64,000 nt of DNA from an uncultured bacterium (lineage in GTDB: Bacteria; Bipolaricaulota; Bipolaricaulia; UBA7950; UBA9294), in assembly GCA_903857865.1 (NCBI GenBank), contig CAIOGO010000010.1, forward strand, positions 186,001 through 250,000, read 5' to 3'. The translations under genes were made by a program, and so were the position numbers. Each line of letters starts with the position of its first letter. Within the stretch, counting starts at the first letter, position 1. The notes under the pieces were generated by a model. That model did not search any database. It was not told the DNA's origin and saw only the letters and a list, made by a program, of their open reading frames with translations. Below, in pieces: positions 15,883-24,963 of the stretch.

Positions 15883-17268
15883 TCATCGCCCGCCGGCGGC
15901 GACGAGCGCCGCCCACGCGTCGATGAGCCCATAGCCGTACAGGTTGTCTCGCCCGCGGGAGCCAAGATCGACGGCCGTGTCCGCCAGAATCCTGATGGCC
16001 TCGTCGGCCGTAAGCATGGGGTTTACGGAAAGCAGGAGGGCGAGAACCCCGGTCACGTGCGGAGCCGCAAAGGAAGTGCCGGAGTCGGTGAAGGGACGCC
16101 CGCCGGGCGCGAACGAAGTGATGTCCGCTCCAGGCGCGCAGAAGGCAACCTCGGGGCCGCGGTTGCTGAACGCCGCCAGGAGGCCCGATGGAGTGATGGC
16201 AGACACGGCGAGGACGGAGTCGTACCGTCCGGGGTACATCACCTCACTCTTGCCGAGGTTCCCGCTGATGCCCACGATGGCAATGCCCCGCGAGCGAGCT
16301 CTGTCCAGCGCACGCTCGAACGAACTCGGCGGGCGACCGGTGGCGAAGATGCTCAAGTTAATGATGTCCGCGCCATTGTCCACGGCGTAGTTCACCGCGC
16401 GCTCGAACATGCTCCAATCTGCGCTGGCAAACTGGTTCTGCGAATCGAGGAAACGAACATCCATGAGCCTCGCACCGGGGGCCACGCCCACGATCGGATA
16501 CCGCCCAGGTTGCGCTGCAATGATGGAAGCAACAAAGGTTCCGTGACGGTGGATGGGTGACCCGATCAAGGAGCTCGAGTCGTCGTCGCGGAAATCCCAG
16601 CCGTGGATGTCGTCGATGTAGCCGTTGCGGTCATCGTCAATCCCGTTGTCAGGCACCTCGTCCGCATTCGTCCACAAGCTTGCGACCAGCTGCGGGATGG
16701 AGATGTCAATTCCTGAGTCAATGACGGCGACGACGACGCTCGGGTCGCCGTGCGACAACGTCCACGCGTTGGGCGCGTTGATGCTCTCGAGGCCCCAATT
16801 GCTGGGTTGCTGGTAGACGCTGTAGACATCGGTCGCAGAGAGAGTCGTCTCGGGCGCTAGCGGTAGCTTCACCGGCAGGATCTGGAACCTTAGGCTTGCC
16901 GACACGAGGGATCCTGCTCCCATGTCGAGGGCAATGCGCACGAGGTACGTTCCCGCCAACTGAAACTCCCAACGACTTGCCGCATCGACGTGAGCACGCC
17001 CACCGGCAGGAACGGAGAACGGGTCGATCAAAAACTGGTCTACCTCTCGCCCGGAGGGATCACTGAGCGTCACCGTCCCGCGCACATCGGGACTCGCGGT
17101 GGCCGCGCTGGCCTCCACCTCGAACGACACGGAGAAGGGAGCGAGGCTTGGGATCTCGATCGCGAGCACACGCGCCGCGCTCTGCGCCTGTGCTGGGAAG
17201 GCCGTTGCAAGAGCCCCAAGGAGGGCTAGCCCGATCATCGTCGCATGGATCGCGGAAGGCGCCCTCAT
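15883..17268 (-). CDS. secreted subtilisin-like serine protease (S8)
   Basis: A 461-residue exported protease. A signal peptide ends near A-F-P-A-Q-A-Q; a beta-rich domain (about 30-140) precedes the S8 catalytic domain (about 160-455). The triad is visible as Asp184 (A-V-I-D-S-G-I-D), His242 (I-H-R-H-G-T) and Ser399 (S-G-T-S-F-A-A-P-H), with the oxyanion Asn337. A D-D-D-R-N-G-Y-I-D-D segment looks like a calcium site. The start overlaps the stop of the GGDEF gene, so it is the third gene of an operon with the beta-helix/OpuAC-like fusion. Confidence 0.93.
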   Translation of the reverse strand: MRAPSAIHATMIGLALLGALATAFPAQAQSAARVLAIEIPSLAPFSVSFEVEASAATASPDVRGTVTLSDPSGREVDQFLIDPFSVPAGGRAHVDAASRWEFQLAGTYLVRIALDMGAGSLVSASLRFQILPVKLPLAPETTLSATDVYSVYQQPSNWGLESINAPNAWTLSHGDPSVVVAVIDSGIDISIPQLVASLWTNADEVPDNGIDDDRNGYIDDIHGWDFRDDDSSSLIGSPIHRHGTFVASIIAAQPGRYPIVGVAPGARLMDVRFLDSQNQFASADWSMFERAVNYAVDNGADIINLSIFATGRPPSSFERALDRARSRGIAIVGISGNLGKSEVMYPGRYDSVLAVSAITPSGLLAAFSNRGPEVAFCAPGADITSFAPGGRPFTDSGTSFAAPHVTGVLALLLSVNPMLTADEAIRILADTAVDLGSRGRDNLYGYGLIDAWAALVAAGGR

Positions 17269-18590
17269 TCAGGCGAGTCCTCTTTCTCTGCTGACAGCTG
17301 ATGCAGGATGACGTCGGCCGACGCATCGCCGTCCGGCTCCCACCCCATCGAAGTGACCGTGAGCGAGACCGGGAAGCCAAACTGGGAGACGACGTCCGCC
17401 GAGTACACGCGGAGCCGATCCGCGGCGACCCACGCCCCTTCCAGAGGTGTCACGGGCAGAAGGGCAGCCATCCGATCCGACCCGATCCGAAACACGGTGT
17501 CCACGCGACGTAACCCAGAGAGCAGGAAGTTGGCCGTCCGAACTCGGACTCGGTCCGCGTCGGCCGCGTCGAGATCGCTCAGGCCACCTATGTCGACGAC
17601 AAGGAGGGAGGTGGGGTGCCGGTAGCGTCTTCCCTTCCCAAGCTCAATGCCGAGCTGCCCTTGGAAGTGGGCCACGTTGTACAGCCCCGTCACGGCATCG
17701 AGCAAGACGAGCTTTCGTAGTTCTTGTTCGTGGGTTTGGATGACCTTCGACATGAAGTGGAAGCCGTCTTCCAGCTGGCACACCTCGTCGCGCACAGGAG
17801 TCCCGGGAGTTCGGCGCAACGTCGACGCGATGTCAATGCTGTAGTCTCGTTGCGTAATGGCGACCGCGGCTCGAGCCAGGCGCCGGACGGGCTGGGTGAC
17901 AAGCACTGTGAGGACGAGATGGAGCAATCCCCCGAGCAGCAAGAACCCAGCGACCGCCGCTACCCCGAATGCCCACGACAGGCCTCGCACGTAGCCGGCC
18001 TGTTCGTCGAGAGACATGTCGACGACGACCACGCCCGCCTTCTCTATTCCCGACGTAATCGGGTGAACCGCGCGCAGGAAGTTGCGCCGCGCGGAATGGA
18101 CGGACTCGACGGCCACATCGCTCATGCTCTCATACCGCTCTGCCTCCTCCTCCGACGCAAGTCGCCCGACTGCCGTGGGATCGGTGCTCGCCACGGTCAC
18201 GAGCCCCCGCGCCGTGGCTCCGATGACGGTAATCCCGACAATGGATTCGTATCGGCTGAGCAGTTTGCGAATGTCGGCATCGAGTTCGTCGGAGTAGTAG
18301 AGGATGTAGTCCTTCTCTTGGATGGACTTCGAGATCAAGGCGGCCACGCTGCGCGCGCGCTGCTCGTAGATCGATTGGATCGACGAGTGAAGAGAGGCAA
18401 ACGCGAACCAGAACAGGGCTCCCACGACGAGACAGGAGATCACAAGGGCAGGAGCAATCAACTTGAGCCGCAGAGAGGTCCCATAGCGGAGGCGCGAGCG
18501 AACGCGCGCCCATCCCCCCGGCCCGAAGACTCCTGGAGTCTCGCTACCCGCAGCTGCCTCCGTCTCGCGTCGATCGTTTGTCGAGGTCAT
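17265..18590 (-). CDS. membrane protein with HAMP-like linker and degenerate GGDEF domain
   Basis: A 441-residue protein with two transmembrane segments (about 42-64 and 208-232) around an extracytoplasmic sensor domain, a HAMP-like linker and a C-terminal GGDEF-fold domain beginning at DAVTGLYN. The signature loop reads G-S-D-R-M instead of G-G-D-E-F, and the Mg-binding acidic positions are altered, so diguanylate cyclase activity is unlikely; it may bind c-di-GMP or act as a scaffold. The ATG at 18590 has GAGGAG 5 nt upstream. It lies between the beta-helix fusion and the subtilase and may transmit their signal. Confidence 0.82.
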   Translation of the reverse strand: MTSTNDRRETEAAAGSETPGVFGPGGWARVRSRLRYGTSLRLKLIAPALVISCLVVGALFWFAFASLHSSIQSIYEQRARSVAALISKSIQEKDYILYYSDELDADIRKLLSRYESIVGITVIGATARGLVTVASTDPTAVGRLASEEEAERYESMSDVAVESVHSARRNFLRAVHPITSGIEKAGVVVVDMSLDEQAGYVRGLSWAFGVAAVAGFLLLGGLLHLVLTVLVTQPVRRLARAAVAITQRDYSIDIASTLRRTPGTPVRDEVCQLEDGFHFMSKVIQTHEQELRKLVLLDAVTGLYNVAHFQGQLGIELGKGRRYRHPTSLLVVDIGGLSDLDAADADRVRVRTANFLLSGLRRVDTVFRIGSDRMAALLPVTPLEGAWVAADRLRVYSADVVSQFGFPVSLTVTSMGWEPDGDASADVILHQLSAEKEDSPE

Positions 18591-18607
18591 CACCGCTCCT
18601 CTTCCGC

Positions 18608-20995
18608 CTACTTCGCGATCAAGGCCTCCCGCAGTAGAAAGTCAAGCGCCACATCCAAGGGGTCCCGGTGCAGCAGCCGAACCCGGCTGACCAGTCCGTG
18701 CAGGTTGTCTTCCGTGAGCCACGGGGCGAGTCTCATGAAGACGTCGCGGAGCCCTTCGGGAGGCGTCGCCGAGAGGGCCAGCCCGATCGACACGGAGGGC
18801 AAGAGGCCGCCATCGTCGAGCGCGCGGAAGTCGGCCAGGGTGACCGTCTCATCGATACGGTCGACGACGGCAACGTCCGCTCCGCCGAACTGAAGCGTCG
18901 TCTCCGCAGCGTCGGCCGTCGCCGCCATCTGGAACACGCTGAGAGCGAGTCCACTGTGTTCCAGCGCTTGACGGACAAGCCCCTCCGATACCCCGGGGCT
19001 CGCAGCCACAGACACTGGCAACCTTTGCGTTGCCCCAGACTCGGTCGCTCGCTGCGCATCCGTCACGCCACTCGACGCAACGAGCACCCAACCCGTCCGC
19101 GCGGGAATCTCCCAGAACGCGCCGATGCCTGAGCCCTCAAGACACCACGCCGCGTCGATATCGCCGCGTGCGAGGGCCGCCAGGAGCGCTTTCTCGGAGG
19201 AGAAGCCCACCATGTCGACGACACGGAAGCCCGCGTCGACTAGACAAAGCTCGAGCAGTCGGCCCAAGACCCGACTGGTTGGCGAGGCTCCCGCGCCGAC
19301 CGCCACGGTCCCCTTCCACGACGATTGCGGCAGGCGCACGTCTCCCGAGACGCGCCCGGCCTCCGCAGCACCTGATTCCTGCAGGGCGTTGCCGCCGGCA
19401 TAGAGAAGGGAGCCCGTCCTCGCCTCGAGGTCGAACGTGCGATTGCCCCGGAACACGTTGCCCGTGACCATCGGGCTCCCACCCGACGTCAGCCGATCGA
19501 CCCGGAACCCGAGGGCTTCAAGCGGCGAGGAAGACGGCGCCACATCATCCCAACTCAGGCCCACATCGTTCTCGACGATGCGGTTTTCCTTGACCTGGAT
19601 CCCGTATCCCACTCGGTGGAGGAAGATCCCGGTCTGACAGCCGAGAACCTCATTCTCCGCCACAACGTCGCGCGACGACCCGGCTACGAGAAGGCCAATC
19701 GGATGCTCACGCAGGCGATTCCCGGTCGCTGTACTTCCGAGGAGTCCGTTCGCCAGAGTCAGGCCCACGGAGTGGGAGCCGACGACCGTGTTGCGTTGAA
19801 GAAGCGCGCCGTCCGAAGACACGACGACGATTCCCGCGTCGCCGCCGTCCACGGAGTTGTCCAGTAGGAGAGCGCGTTCGGCTCCGTGAAGGAGAATGCC
19901 GCAGCTCGCCATGCGCGCGACCCGGTTGCGAAGGACTTGTGCAGCCGCCGAGCGATCCACGGAGATCGCGACGCCCCCTTCCAGGATGGTGTTGTGGGAG
20001 ATGAGGACATTCTCGCTCCCGGCCACGTCAATGGACGTATCGCCACATCCGCGAAACCGTCCGTCAAGGATGGCGTTGTCCCTGCCGCCCGCGACGCGGA
20101 CGCCCGCGCGGCAGGATCGAATGTCCGTGGACGACACGCGGCAGCCTCGCGCGTCGGCGAGATCGACCGCCGGATCCCCCGCCGTGACGAAGCGGCAGGC
20201 GTCCACGACTCCGGATTGCGTGGCTTGAAGCAAGATCCCGGCCGTCGTGTCCCGGATTTCGCTCGTCGAGACGGTGTTGTCGCTCCCCCCAAGGATCTCG
20301 AGGCCGACTTGCGAGCAGCGGACGATTGTGAGCCCGGTCAGACGAGACCCGACGCAGTCCTCAAGCGATACGCCAGTCGTCGTCCCCGCGACGTCCACGT
20401 TCTCCATGACGCTCCGCGCGACACCGCGAAGCCGGATCCCCACGACGGAAGGATTCGAGCACACGACGTCGCGCAGCGTCTGTGCGGAGGACAGGATGTC
20501 GACTCCGATGCGACCGCCTACGATCTCAATCCCCTCCGCTACGTTCTCCTCCCCACGTGAGAAGCGGAGGCCGACATCGCACGACTCGATGGACACATGG
20601 CGCACGCGGCACCCGGTGCCCGCGAGAGCAATTCCCACCGGCGCATCCTGGACGATGAGGTTGTCGAGCGTGACTCCATCGGCGACAACCTCGATCGCCG
20701 GGTTGTCTCCGCCGCGCAGCACGGCCGCCCGCCCCTTGGATCGCAGCGTGATCCCGGGCACCCGGACCACAACGGGTTCGCTGAACGGACCCTGATTCGC
20801 TTCCAGCACGATGACGCCGCCCGGAGTCACCCGCTCCAGAGCCTCGGAGATCGTGGCCACATCGCGCGGCACCACGAGGGCGCCTTCAGGGAAGCCCTGA
20901 TGCGTCAATCTCCACGCCAGGAGGAAGGCGCCGCCGACGGCGATCGCTGCGAACGCCGAGACCCAGACCTTTCGGGTGCGGAGCATGCTCTTCAT
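18608..20995 (-). CDS. NosD-like beta-helix fused to OpuAC/NMT1-like binding domain
   Basis: A 795-residue exported protein. After an N-terminal membrane or signal segment (about 10-30) there is a long right-handed parallel beta-helix (about 60-520) with many repeats of the type N-x-[IV]-x-x-N-x-[IV]-x-x-[GC], as in NosD and periplasmic copper-binding or carbohydrate-binding proteins. The last 240 residues look like a periplasmic binding protein of the OpuAC/NMT1 type, with VDAGFRVVDMVGFSSEKALL, D-I-D-A-A-W and L-A-R-G. No transporter genes are adjacent; instead a degenerate GGDEF protein and a subtilase follow. A TGGACG-18-TAGAGT promoter ends 7 nt before the ATG, so the mRNA is probably leaderless. 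Confidence 0.82.
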   Translation of the reverse strand: MKSMLRTRKVWVSAFAAIAVGGAFLLAWRLTHQGFPEGALVVPRDVATISEALERVTPGGVIVLEANQGPFSEPVVVRVPGITLRSKGRAAVLRGGDNPAIEVVADGVTLDNLIVQDAPVGIALAGTGCRVRHVSIESCDVGLRFSRGEENVAEGIEIVGGRIGVDILSSAQTLRDVVCSNPSVVGIRLRGVARSVMENVDVAGTTTGVSLEDCVGSRLTGLTIVRCSQVGLEILGGSDNTVSTSEIRDTTAGILLQATQSGVVDACRFVTAGDPAVDLADARGCRVSSTDIRSCRAGVRVAGGRDNAILDGRFRGCGDTSIDVAGSENVLISHNTILEGGVAISVDRSAAAQVLRNRVARMASCGILLHGAERALLLDNSVDGGDAGIVVVSSDGALLQRNTVVGSHSVGLTLANGLLGSTATGNRLREHPIGLLVAGSSRDVVAENEVLGCQTGIFLHRVGYGIQVKENRIVENDVGLSWDDVAPSSSPLEALGFRVDRLTSGGSPMVTGNVFRGNRTFDLEARTGSLLYAGGNALQESGAAEAGRVSGDVRLPQSSWKGTVAVGAGASPTSRVLGRLLELCLVDAGFRVVDMVGFSSEKALLAALARGDIDAAWCLEGSGIGAFWEIPARTGWVLVASSGVTDAQRATESGATQRLPVSVAASPGVSEGLVRQALEHSGLALSVFQMAATADAAETTLQFGGADVAVVDRIDETVTLADFRALDDGGLLPSVSIGLALSATPPEGLRDVFMRLAPWLTEDNLHGLVSRVRLLHRDPLDVALDFLLREALIAK

Positions 20996-21002
20996 CAGTG
21001 TC

Positions 21003-21032
21003 ACTCTAGCACAGCAAAACTCGCATCGTCCA
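21003..21032 (-). promoter_or_regulatory. leaderless-type promoter of the beta-helix operon
   Basis: Minus-strand TGGACG (21027-21032), 18-nt spacer, TAGAGT (21003-21008), then 7 nt to the ATG at 20995. The region between has no ribosome-binding site. Confidence 0.45.
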
Positions 21033-21063
21033 GGAGGGCGACATCCGCGAAGCGCAGTCTAGT

Positions 21064-21573
21064 CTAGTCCGGCATGATCGTGAAGACTATGGGCACCAGG
21101 GCGCCGCGAGGATCCGCAGGGGAATCACCAAAACGAAGCCGCACATCCACCCCAAGGTCAAACGCGCCGTTGGAGCCGCGCGTGAGGATGACCGGAGTTT
21201 CCGTGAGCGGAACATACGCGTCGCCGTGCCTCCGCACTTCGAGGGAGGATCCGAGATCGCTGCCCTCAAGGCGCACTTGAAGCTTCCACGGGATGTTGCT
21301 CGTGATCTTGATCCGTAGAGCATTCTCCTCGTCGGAGTATCCCTGCAGTCGACTGTCGGCCGTCGGCTCTGGCAGCGGGAACGAGAACGAGGAGAACTGA
21401 CCGACGGTGTCCACAAGACTGAGCGATTGGTACGGAAGAACCCGCCACCGCACCTCGACGGTCACCGACGAGTCGACCGCAAGAGCGCTGACGCCGACCA
21501 CAACGAGCAGGAGGAGAGCGAGGGCTTTGCGCCCCGCACACCCAAAGCTCCACGCAGGCCGTCCCCGAGCCAC
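21064..21573 (-). CDS. secreted beta-sandwich protein, unknown
   Basis: A 169-residue exported protein: signal peptide (about 14-35), then a mature domain of about 130 residues rich in beta-strands with S-S-V-T-V-E-V-R-W at its start and a C-terminal P-I-V-F-T-I-M-P-D. The shape resembles small pilin or surface-layer subunits (DUF4402-like), without clear homology. GTG at 21573 has AGGAGG 4 nt upstream. It is followed upstream on the same strand by a pilus-chaperone-like protein (21715-22539), so the two may belong to one surface structure. Confidence 0.6.
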   Translation of the reverse strand: MARGRPAWSFGCAGRKALALLLLVVVGVSALAVDSSVTVEVRWRVLPYQSLSLVDTVGQFSSFSFPLPEPTADSRLQGYSDEENALRIKITSNIPWKLQVRLEGSDLGSSLEVRRHGDAYVPLTETPVILTRGSNGAFDLGVDVRLRFGDSPADPRGALVPIVFTIMPD

Positions 21574-21714
21574 CGCGCCTCCTCTGTGCAACTACCTACA
21601 GCGTCGTACAGATTGTTCCTAACTGCGAACCGGACGAGACGCGCCGCGAGCGTCGACACCGTCGCCTGCCTGATGCCCCCACTGTCTTGGCGAGCCCCAA
21701 CGGCGCCGCGCGGG

Positions 21715-22539
21715 TCAGGGCACCCGCACGACAACTTGCCCGGCGACCAGGTATTCGGCACCGAAATCAACGACAGCGCGCACAAGATAGCTCCCTGGCT
21801 GAGTGATTCTCCACTCGGTGTCAACCCGAATGTCGATCGAGTGCCCTGGGAGAATGTCGACGATCGGGAGCGGCGCGGACAGCTCCGCGCCGCTTGCATT
21901 CTTCACCGACAGAACGCCCGACACGCCGGTGAGGCGGACCGAACCGCCGTTGTACACACGGAGGGTGGCCCAGAGAGGTTGGAACCCGCCGACTTCGAGG
22001 CCCACCACGTCAGCATCGATCTCTCCCGCCGGAACGGTAATGTAGAGCTTGACAAGGAATTCCCCTGCAACGACGATCCCCTGCGCAGGGATGGCTTCCC
22101 CATCTGGGTCTCGCGCGATGCGGAGGCCAGACCAATACGTTCCGCGCGCCTCCGTCGGGACGAGAATGGACACCCGGACCTGCACCTCAGCGAACGGATC
22201 GAGGACTCCTTCGAGAGGCCCGGCCAGGATCCAGGAGGCACAAGATCTCGCGACGCTTCCGTCGGGGTGAAGAACCGTGACTCCGTCTTCGTCTTCGTCC
22301 CATTCGGCGCTCTCGATGCGAAACCACACGGCGATCGGCTCGTCGTTCAGGATCGTGAACGTCGCGTCCGTCGTCTCGCCAGCGCCCACCGAGAGCGAGA
22401 ACTCTGCGACCGAGACGGTCAGTCCCTCAGCAGCCCGCGCGAGCGACAGTAGCGTCAGTGTCATCGCAAGCAGAATCCGACCGGCAAGGCGAACTCGCAA
22501 CGACGCAGACGCCACGCGCGGAGGCGTTTCGGGTTTCAT
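21715..22539 (-). CDS. secreted COG1470/DUF916-like beta-sandwich protein
   Basis: A 274-residue exported protein. The signal peptide ends near L-A-R-A-A-E-G; the mature part has two beta-sandwich domains. The first starts with L-T-V-S-V-A-E-F-S-L-S-V-G-A-G-E-T and reads like the N-terminal domain of DUF916 or chaperone-like proteins (extra-strand binding of a T-F-T-I-L-N-D-E-P type). The second resembles a bacterial Ig-like domain. The ATG at 22539 is chosen because the longer reading to 22707 has no signal peptide logic. It could stabilise or anchor the neighbouring small secreted protein. It is divergent from the gene at 22774. Confidence 0.62.
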   Translation of the reverse strand: MKPETPPRVASASLRVRLAGRILLAMTLTLLSLARAAEGLTVSVAEFSLSVGAGETTDATFTILNDEPIAVWFRIESAEWDEDEDGVTVLHPDGSVARSCASWILAGPLEGVLDPFAEVQVRVSILVPTEARGTYWSGLRIARDPDGEAIPAQGIVVAGEFLVKLYITVPAGEIDADVVGLEVGGFQPLWATLRVYNGGSVRLTGVSGVLSVKNASGAELSAPLPIVDILPGHSIDIRVDTEWRITQPGSYLVRAVVDFGAEYLVAGQVVVRVP

Positions 22540-22773
22540 CTCTACTTGTGTAGCCGCAAGCGGACCGCAGGGCAAACCGCAAGGTGACGAGTCGATAGAC
22601 GCACAAAGGGGAGCAGGTGGTTCCACACTTGTGCACTGTCTACGTGGCTTCCTCTCCGACAAGCAGTGCCCGCGGGACACCCACCAACCGTGATATGCAT
22701 CACGCACCCATGTCCACTGTGCCCGTGCGTAGAGTCGTTCGCCGCGCGGCGGTCACTGGCCACCATTACGATC

Positions 22774-24429
22774 ATGAGACCTCTGAGCATGGGGAGCGTT
22801 GGACTTCGTCGTCTTCTGCTCGTTTCGGTTTGTCTCGCGCTGTTGTTCTCGGCCTCGATCCTAGGGCAGGCGAGCGCATCGCTCGGCGTGGCCAAGGAGG
22901 CCCGCGTCGAGACGCACGGCGACGGATCGTTCACTGTCACGTATGTGATTCATGCGGTCAACCTCGGGACGTTCGATCTTCACGAGGTGCGCATTGAGGA
23001 CGACCTCGCGAGCGCCTTCTCCGGAGCGTGGGCGCTTGAAGTCGTGTCCGTCACGAGCCTACGGGGCACCGTCCGCGCGGACTACGACGGGCGAGAGACT
23101 CGTTCTCTCTTGTCAGGTGCGGACCGCCTCGCCGTCGGCGAAGCGATCGACGTGACGCTCGTGGTGCGCGTTACCGTGGGCGAGGATCCGCTTACCTGCG
23201 CGAACTCGGCCCTCGGCACGGCTTTGGCCCCCGACGGCAGTCTCGTGGCCGACATCTCGGAGCAAGGTACTGACCCCGACCCGGATCAGGACACGGATCC
23301 CAGCAACAATGACACGCCTACTGTCGTCGTACTCGATCCCCGGCCCGTGACCAGTTGGGCCAATGTGTCGATGCACGGATCGTTTGAAACGTCCATCCAA
23401 GTCGCGGATGCGCCGCTCGTGGTTGACGTTACGTCGATCGCTTTCGATAGCTTCGTTCAACTCGACAGCTTCTCTGCGAGATGCTACGCCCGGTTTACGG
23501 ACACGAACTACGATCTCCTGATATTGTCCGTCTCAGGAGTGCTGGGGACAAGCCAGTTGAGCTCATCTCTCGTTTTCAATCCCACAACCGCCTCTTTCGT
23601 CTCCGCGCAAGCGACCGGGGCGCTCGACATCCTCGGGATTCATCTCACAGACACGGTGTACATCACTTCACCGCAATCCTCCTCCTACACGCTTCTCCGC
23701 GCCAGCGGCGATGCGGGACCCTTCACATTCGCCGCATCCGCTACGTTTGGCGTATGCCCCTTTACGTTCTCGGAGGCTTCCATCTATGCCACCTGGGAAT
23801 GGCAGGCTTGCTCTTCTACGCCACTTACGCCACTCCGAACGTCCGTGACCTTCGACGACCAGACTGGCTTTGAGTCGTTCACCGCATCGGCTGCGGGGAT
23901 TCCGATCCTGGAGGGTGTACTCGGAGGTGCCGGGCTGCTCGACGTGGCGATCGAGTTCACGCTAACGGAGAAGGTGGTGACGCCCACCCTGCGATTCCAG
24001 CCCGATTGGCTCGTGTGCCCCGATGTTAGAGTATTCGGAGAGATCGTTCTCAGCAGTGGCTCAATCGGCATCGAAGGCATCTCGATCTACGGCATCAGGG
24101 CCGAGTTGCCCATTGGGGATTTCGTCTTCCGTTTCGCGGATTCCTTCGTCGACTCGAGGAACTCGTCGATGACGGGAAAAGCGGCATTCTTTGAGCTCAT
24201 CGCAATTGAGGGTCCGATCACGTCGTGCTGTGCGTCGCCTGGAAGAGTGAAGCTTTCGGCGTACTTCGAGCGCCCGCCGGCTCCATCAGGAGCGCTGTTC
24301 GGCATAGGCCTCCTTGCCGGCTCCGTGGACTTCCGAGTCACGAACAACGTGGCCGCCTACTTCTCCGCCGAGTTCACACCCGTAGCGCCACACCTACACC
24401 TCTTGACTCGACTGCGCGTCAATTGGTAG
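22774..24429 (+). CDS. secreted DUF11-like protein with long beta-rich body
   Basis: A 551-residue exported protein. A hydrophobic signal segment (about 12-32) precedes a DUF11/isopeptide-like repeat domain (about 40-155, with TYVIHAVNLGTFDLHEVRIEDD), an acidic D-P-D-P-D-Q-D-T-D-P-S-N-N-D linker typical of this family, and about 380 residues of repetitive strands that read like a beta-solenoid or barrel with Cys pairs. The product is probably on the cell surface or part of the toga/outer layer; its function is unknown. The start may be the ATG at 22774 or the one at 22789. The 234-bp divergent gap before it holds no other recognisable gene. Confidence 0.65.
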   Translation: MRPLSMGSVGLRRLLLVSVCLALLFSASILGQASASLGVAKEARVETHGDGSFTVTYVIHAVNLGTFDLHEVRIEDDLASAFSGAWALEVVSVTSLRGTVRADYDGRETRSLLSGADRLAVGEAIDVTLVVRVTVGEDPLTCANSALGTALAPDGSLVADISEQGTDPDPDQDTDPSNNDTPTVVVLDPRPVTSWANVSMHGSFETSIQVADAPLVVDVTSIAFDSFVQLDSFSARCYARFTDTNYDLLILSVSGVLGTSQLSSSLVFNPTTASFVSAQATGALDILGIHLTDTVYITSPQSSSYTLLRASGDAGPFTFAASATFGVCPFTFSEASIYATWEWQACSSTPLTPLRTSVTFDDQTGFESFTASAAGIPILEGVLGGAGLLDVAIEFTLTEKVVTPTLRFQPDWLVCPDVRVFGEIVLSSGSIGIEGISIYGIRAELPIGDFVFRFADSFVDSRNSSMTGKAAFFELIAIEGPITSCCASPGRVKLSAYFERPPAPSGALFGIGLLAGSVDFRVTNNVAAYFSAEFTPVAPHLHLLTRLRVNW

Positions 24430-24444
24430 GGCCGAGGCCATCGC

Positions 24445-24963
24445 TCACTGAAGCGTAAGGCGAACGACGCTCTTGACCCAGTAGCTGCCTGCCGATGTCG
24501 CTTGGTACTCCTCGTTGCTGACGCGCCCGTCCTCGGGCAGCACGACGATGCGGAATCCATCACTCCACTCAGGGATCTCGACGCCGTTGAACGCGTAGGC
24601 GAGGACGACGGGGTACTCGGGATCCTCGACCCGCGCTCGGTCGACCGGCGCGTGGTATCCGTCCGCGGCCACGACCTCGACGGTCGCGTAGGCGACGTCC
24701 CCGATGAGGTCGCTGAGCCGCACGCCCGTGTAGGTTCCCGCATCGCGCCAATTGCCGAACTGGTTCTGGTACTCGCCCTGCCGGGTGAGGACGGGAAGCC
24801 GACGCAAGGCGGCGAGCGTCACCGTGCGGGTCGCTCCGGACGGAAGGACGACCTCGATCGCCGGCCCTTTCGGGGAAAGGACCCACCGAACGATGAGAGG
24901 AGCGGCAACGGCAACCGTGAGAACTACAAGCCCGAGGAGCATCCCTCGCCGAACGTTCTGCAT
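24445..24963 (-). CDS. membrane-anchored molybdopterin-fold (sulfite oxidase-like) domain protein
   Basis: A 172-residue protein with one N-terminal transmembrane or signal segment (about 6-28) and one extracytoplasmic domain. The domain order TYTGVRLSDLIGDV, then V-V-A-A-D-G-Y, then V-V-L-A-Y-A-F-N-G-V-E-I-P, then WVKSVVRLTLQ follows the sulfite-oxidase molybdopterin-binding fold (W-x-G-V-P-L, DGY, LAYEMNG, VKW). The molybdenum-ligand cysteine is not visible. The start overlaps the EcfT stop (ATGA). It is the last gene of the ECF operon and probably its extracytoplasmic ligand-binding component. Confidence 0.75.
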   Translation of the reverse strand: MQNVRRGMLLGLVVLTVAVAAPLIVRWVLSPKGPAIEVVLPSGATRTVTLAALRRLPVLTRQGEYQNQFGNWRDAGTYTGVRLSDLIGDVAYATVEVVAADGYHAPVDRARVEDPEYPVVLAYAFNGVEIPEWSDGFRIVVLPEDGRVSNEEYQATSAGSYWVKSVVRLTLQ

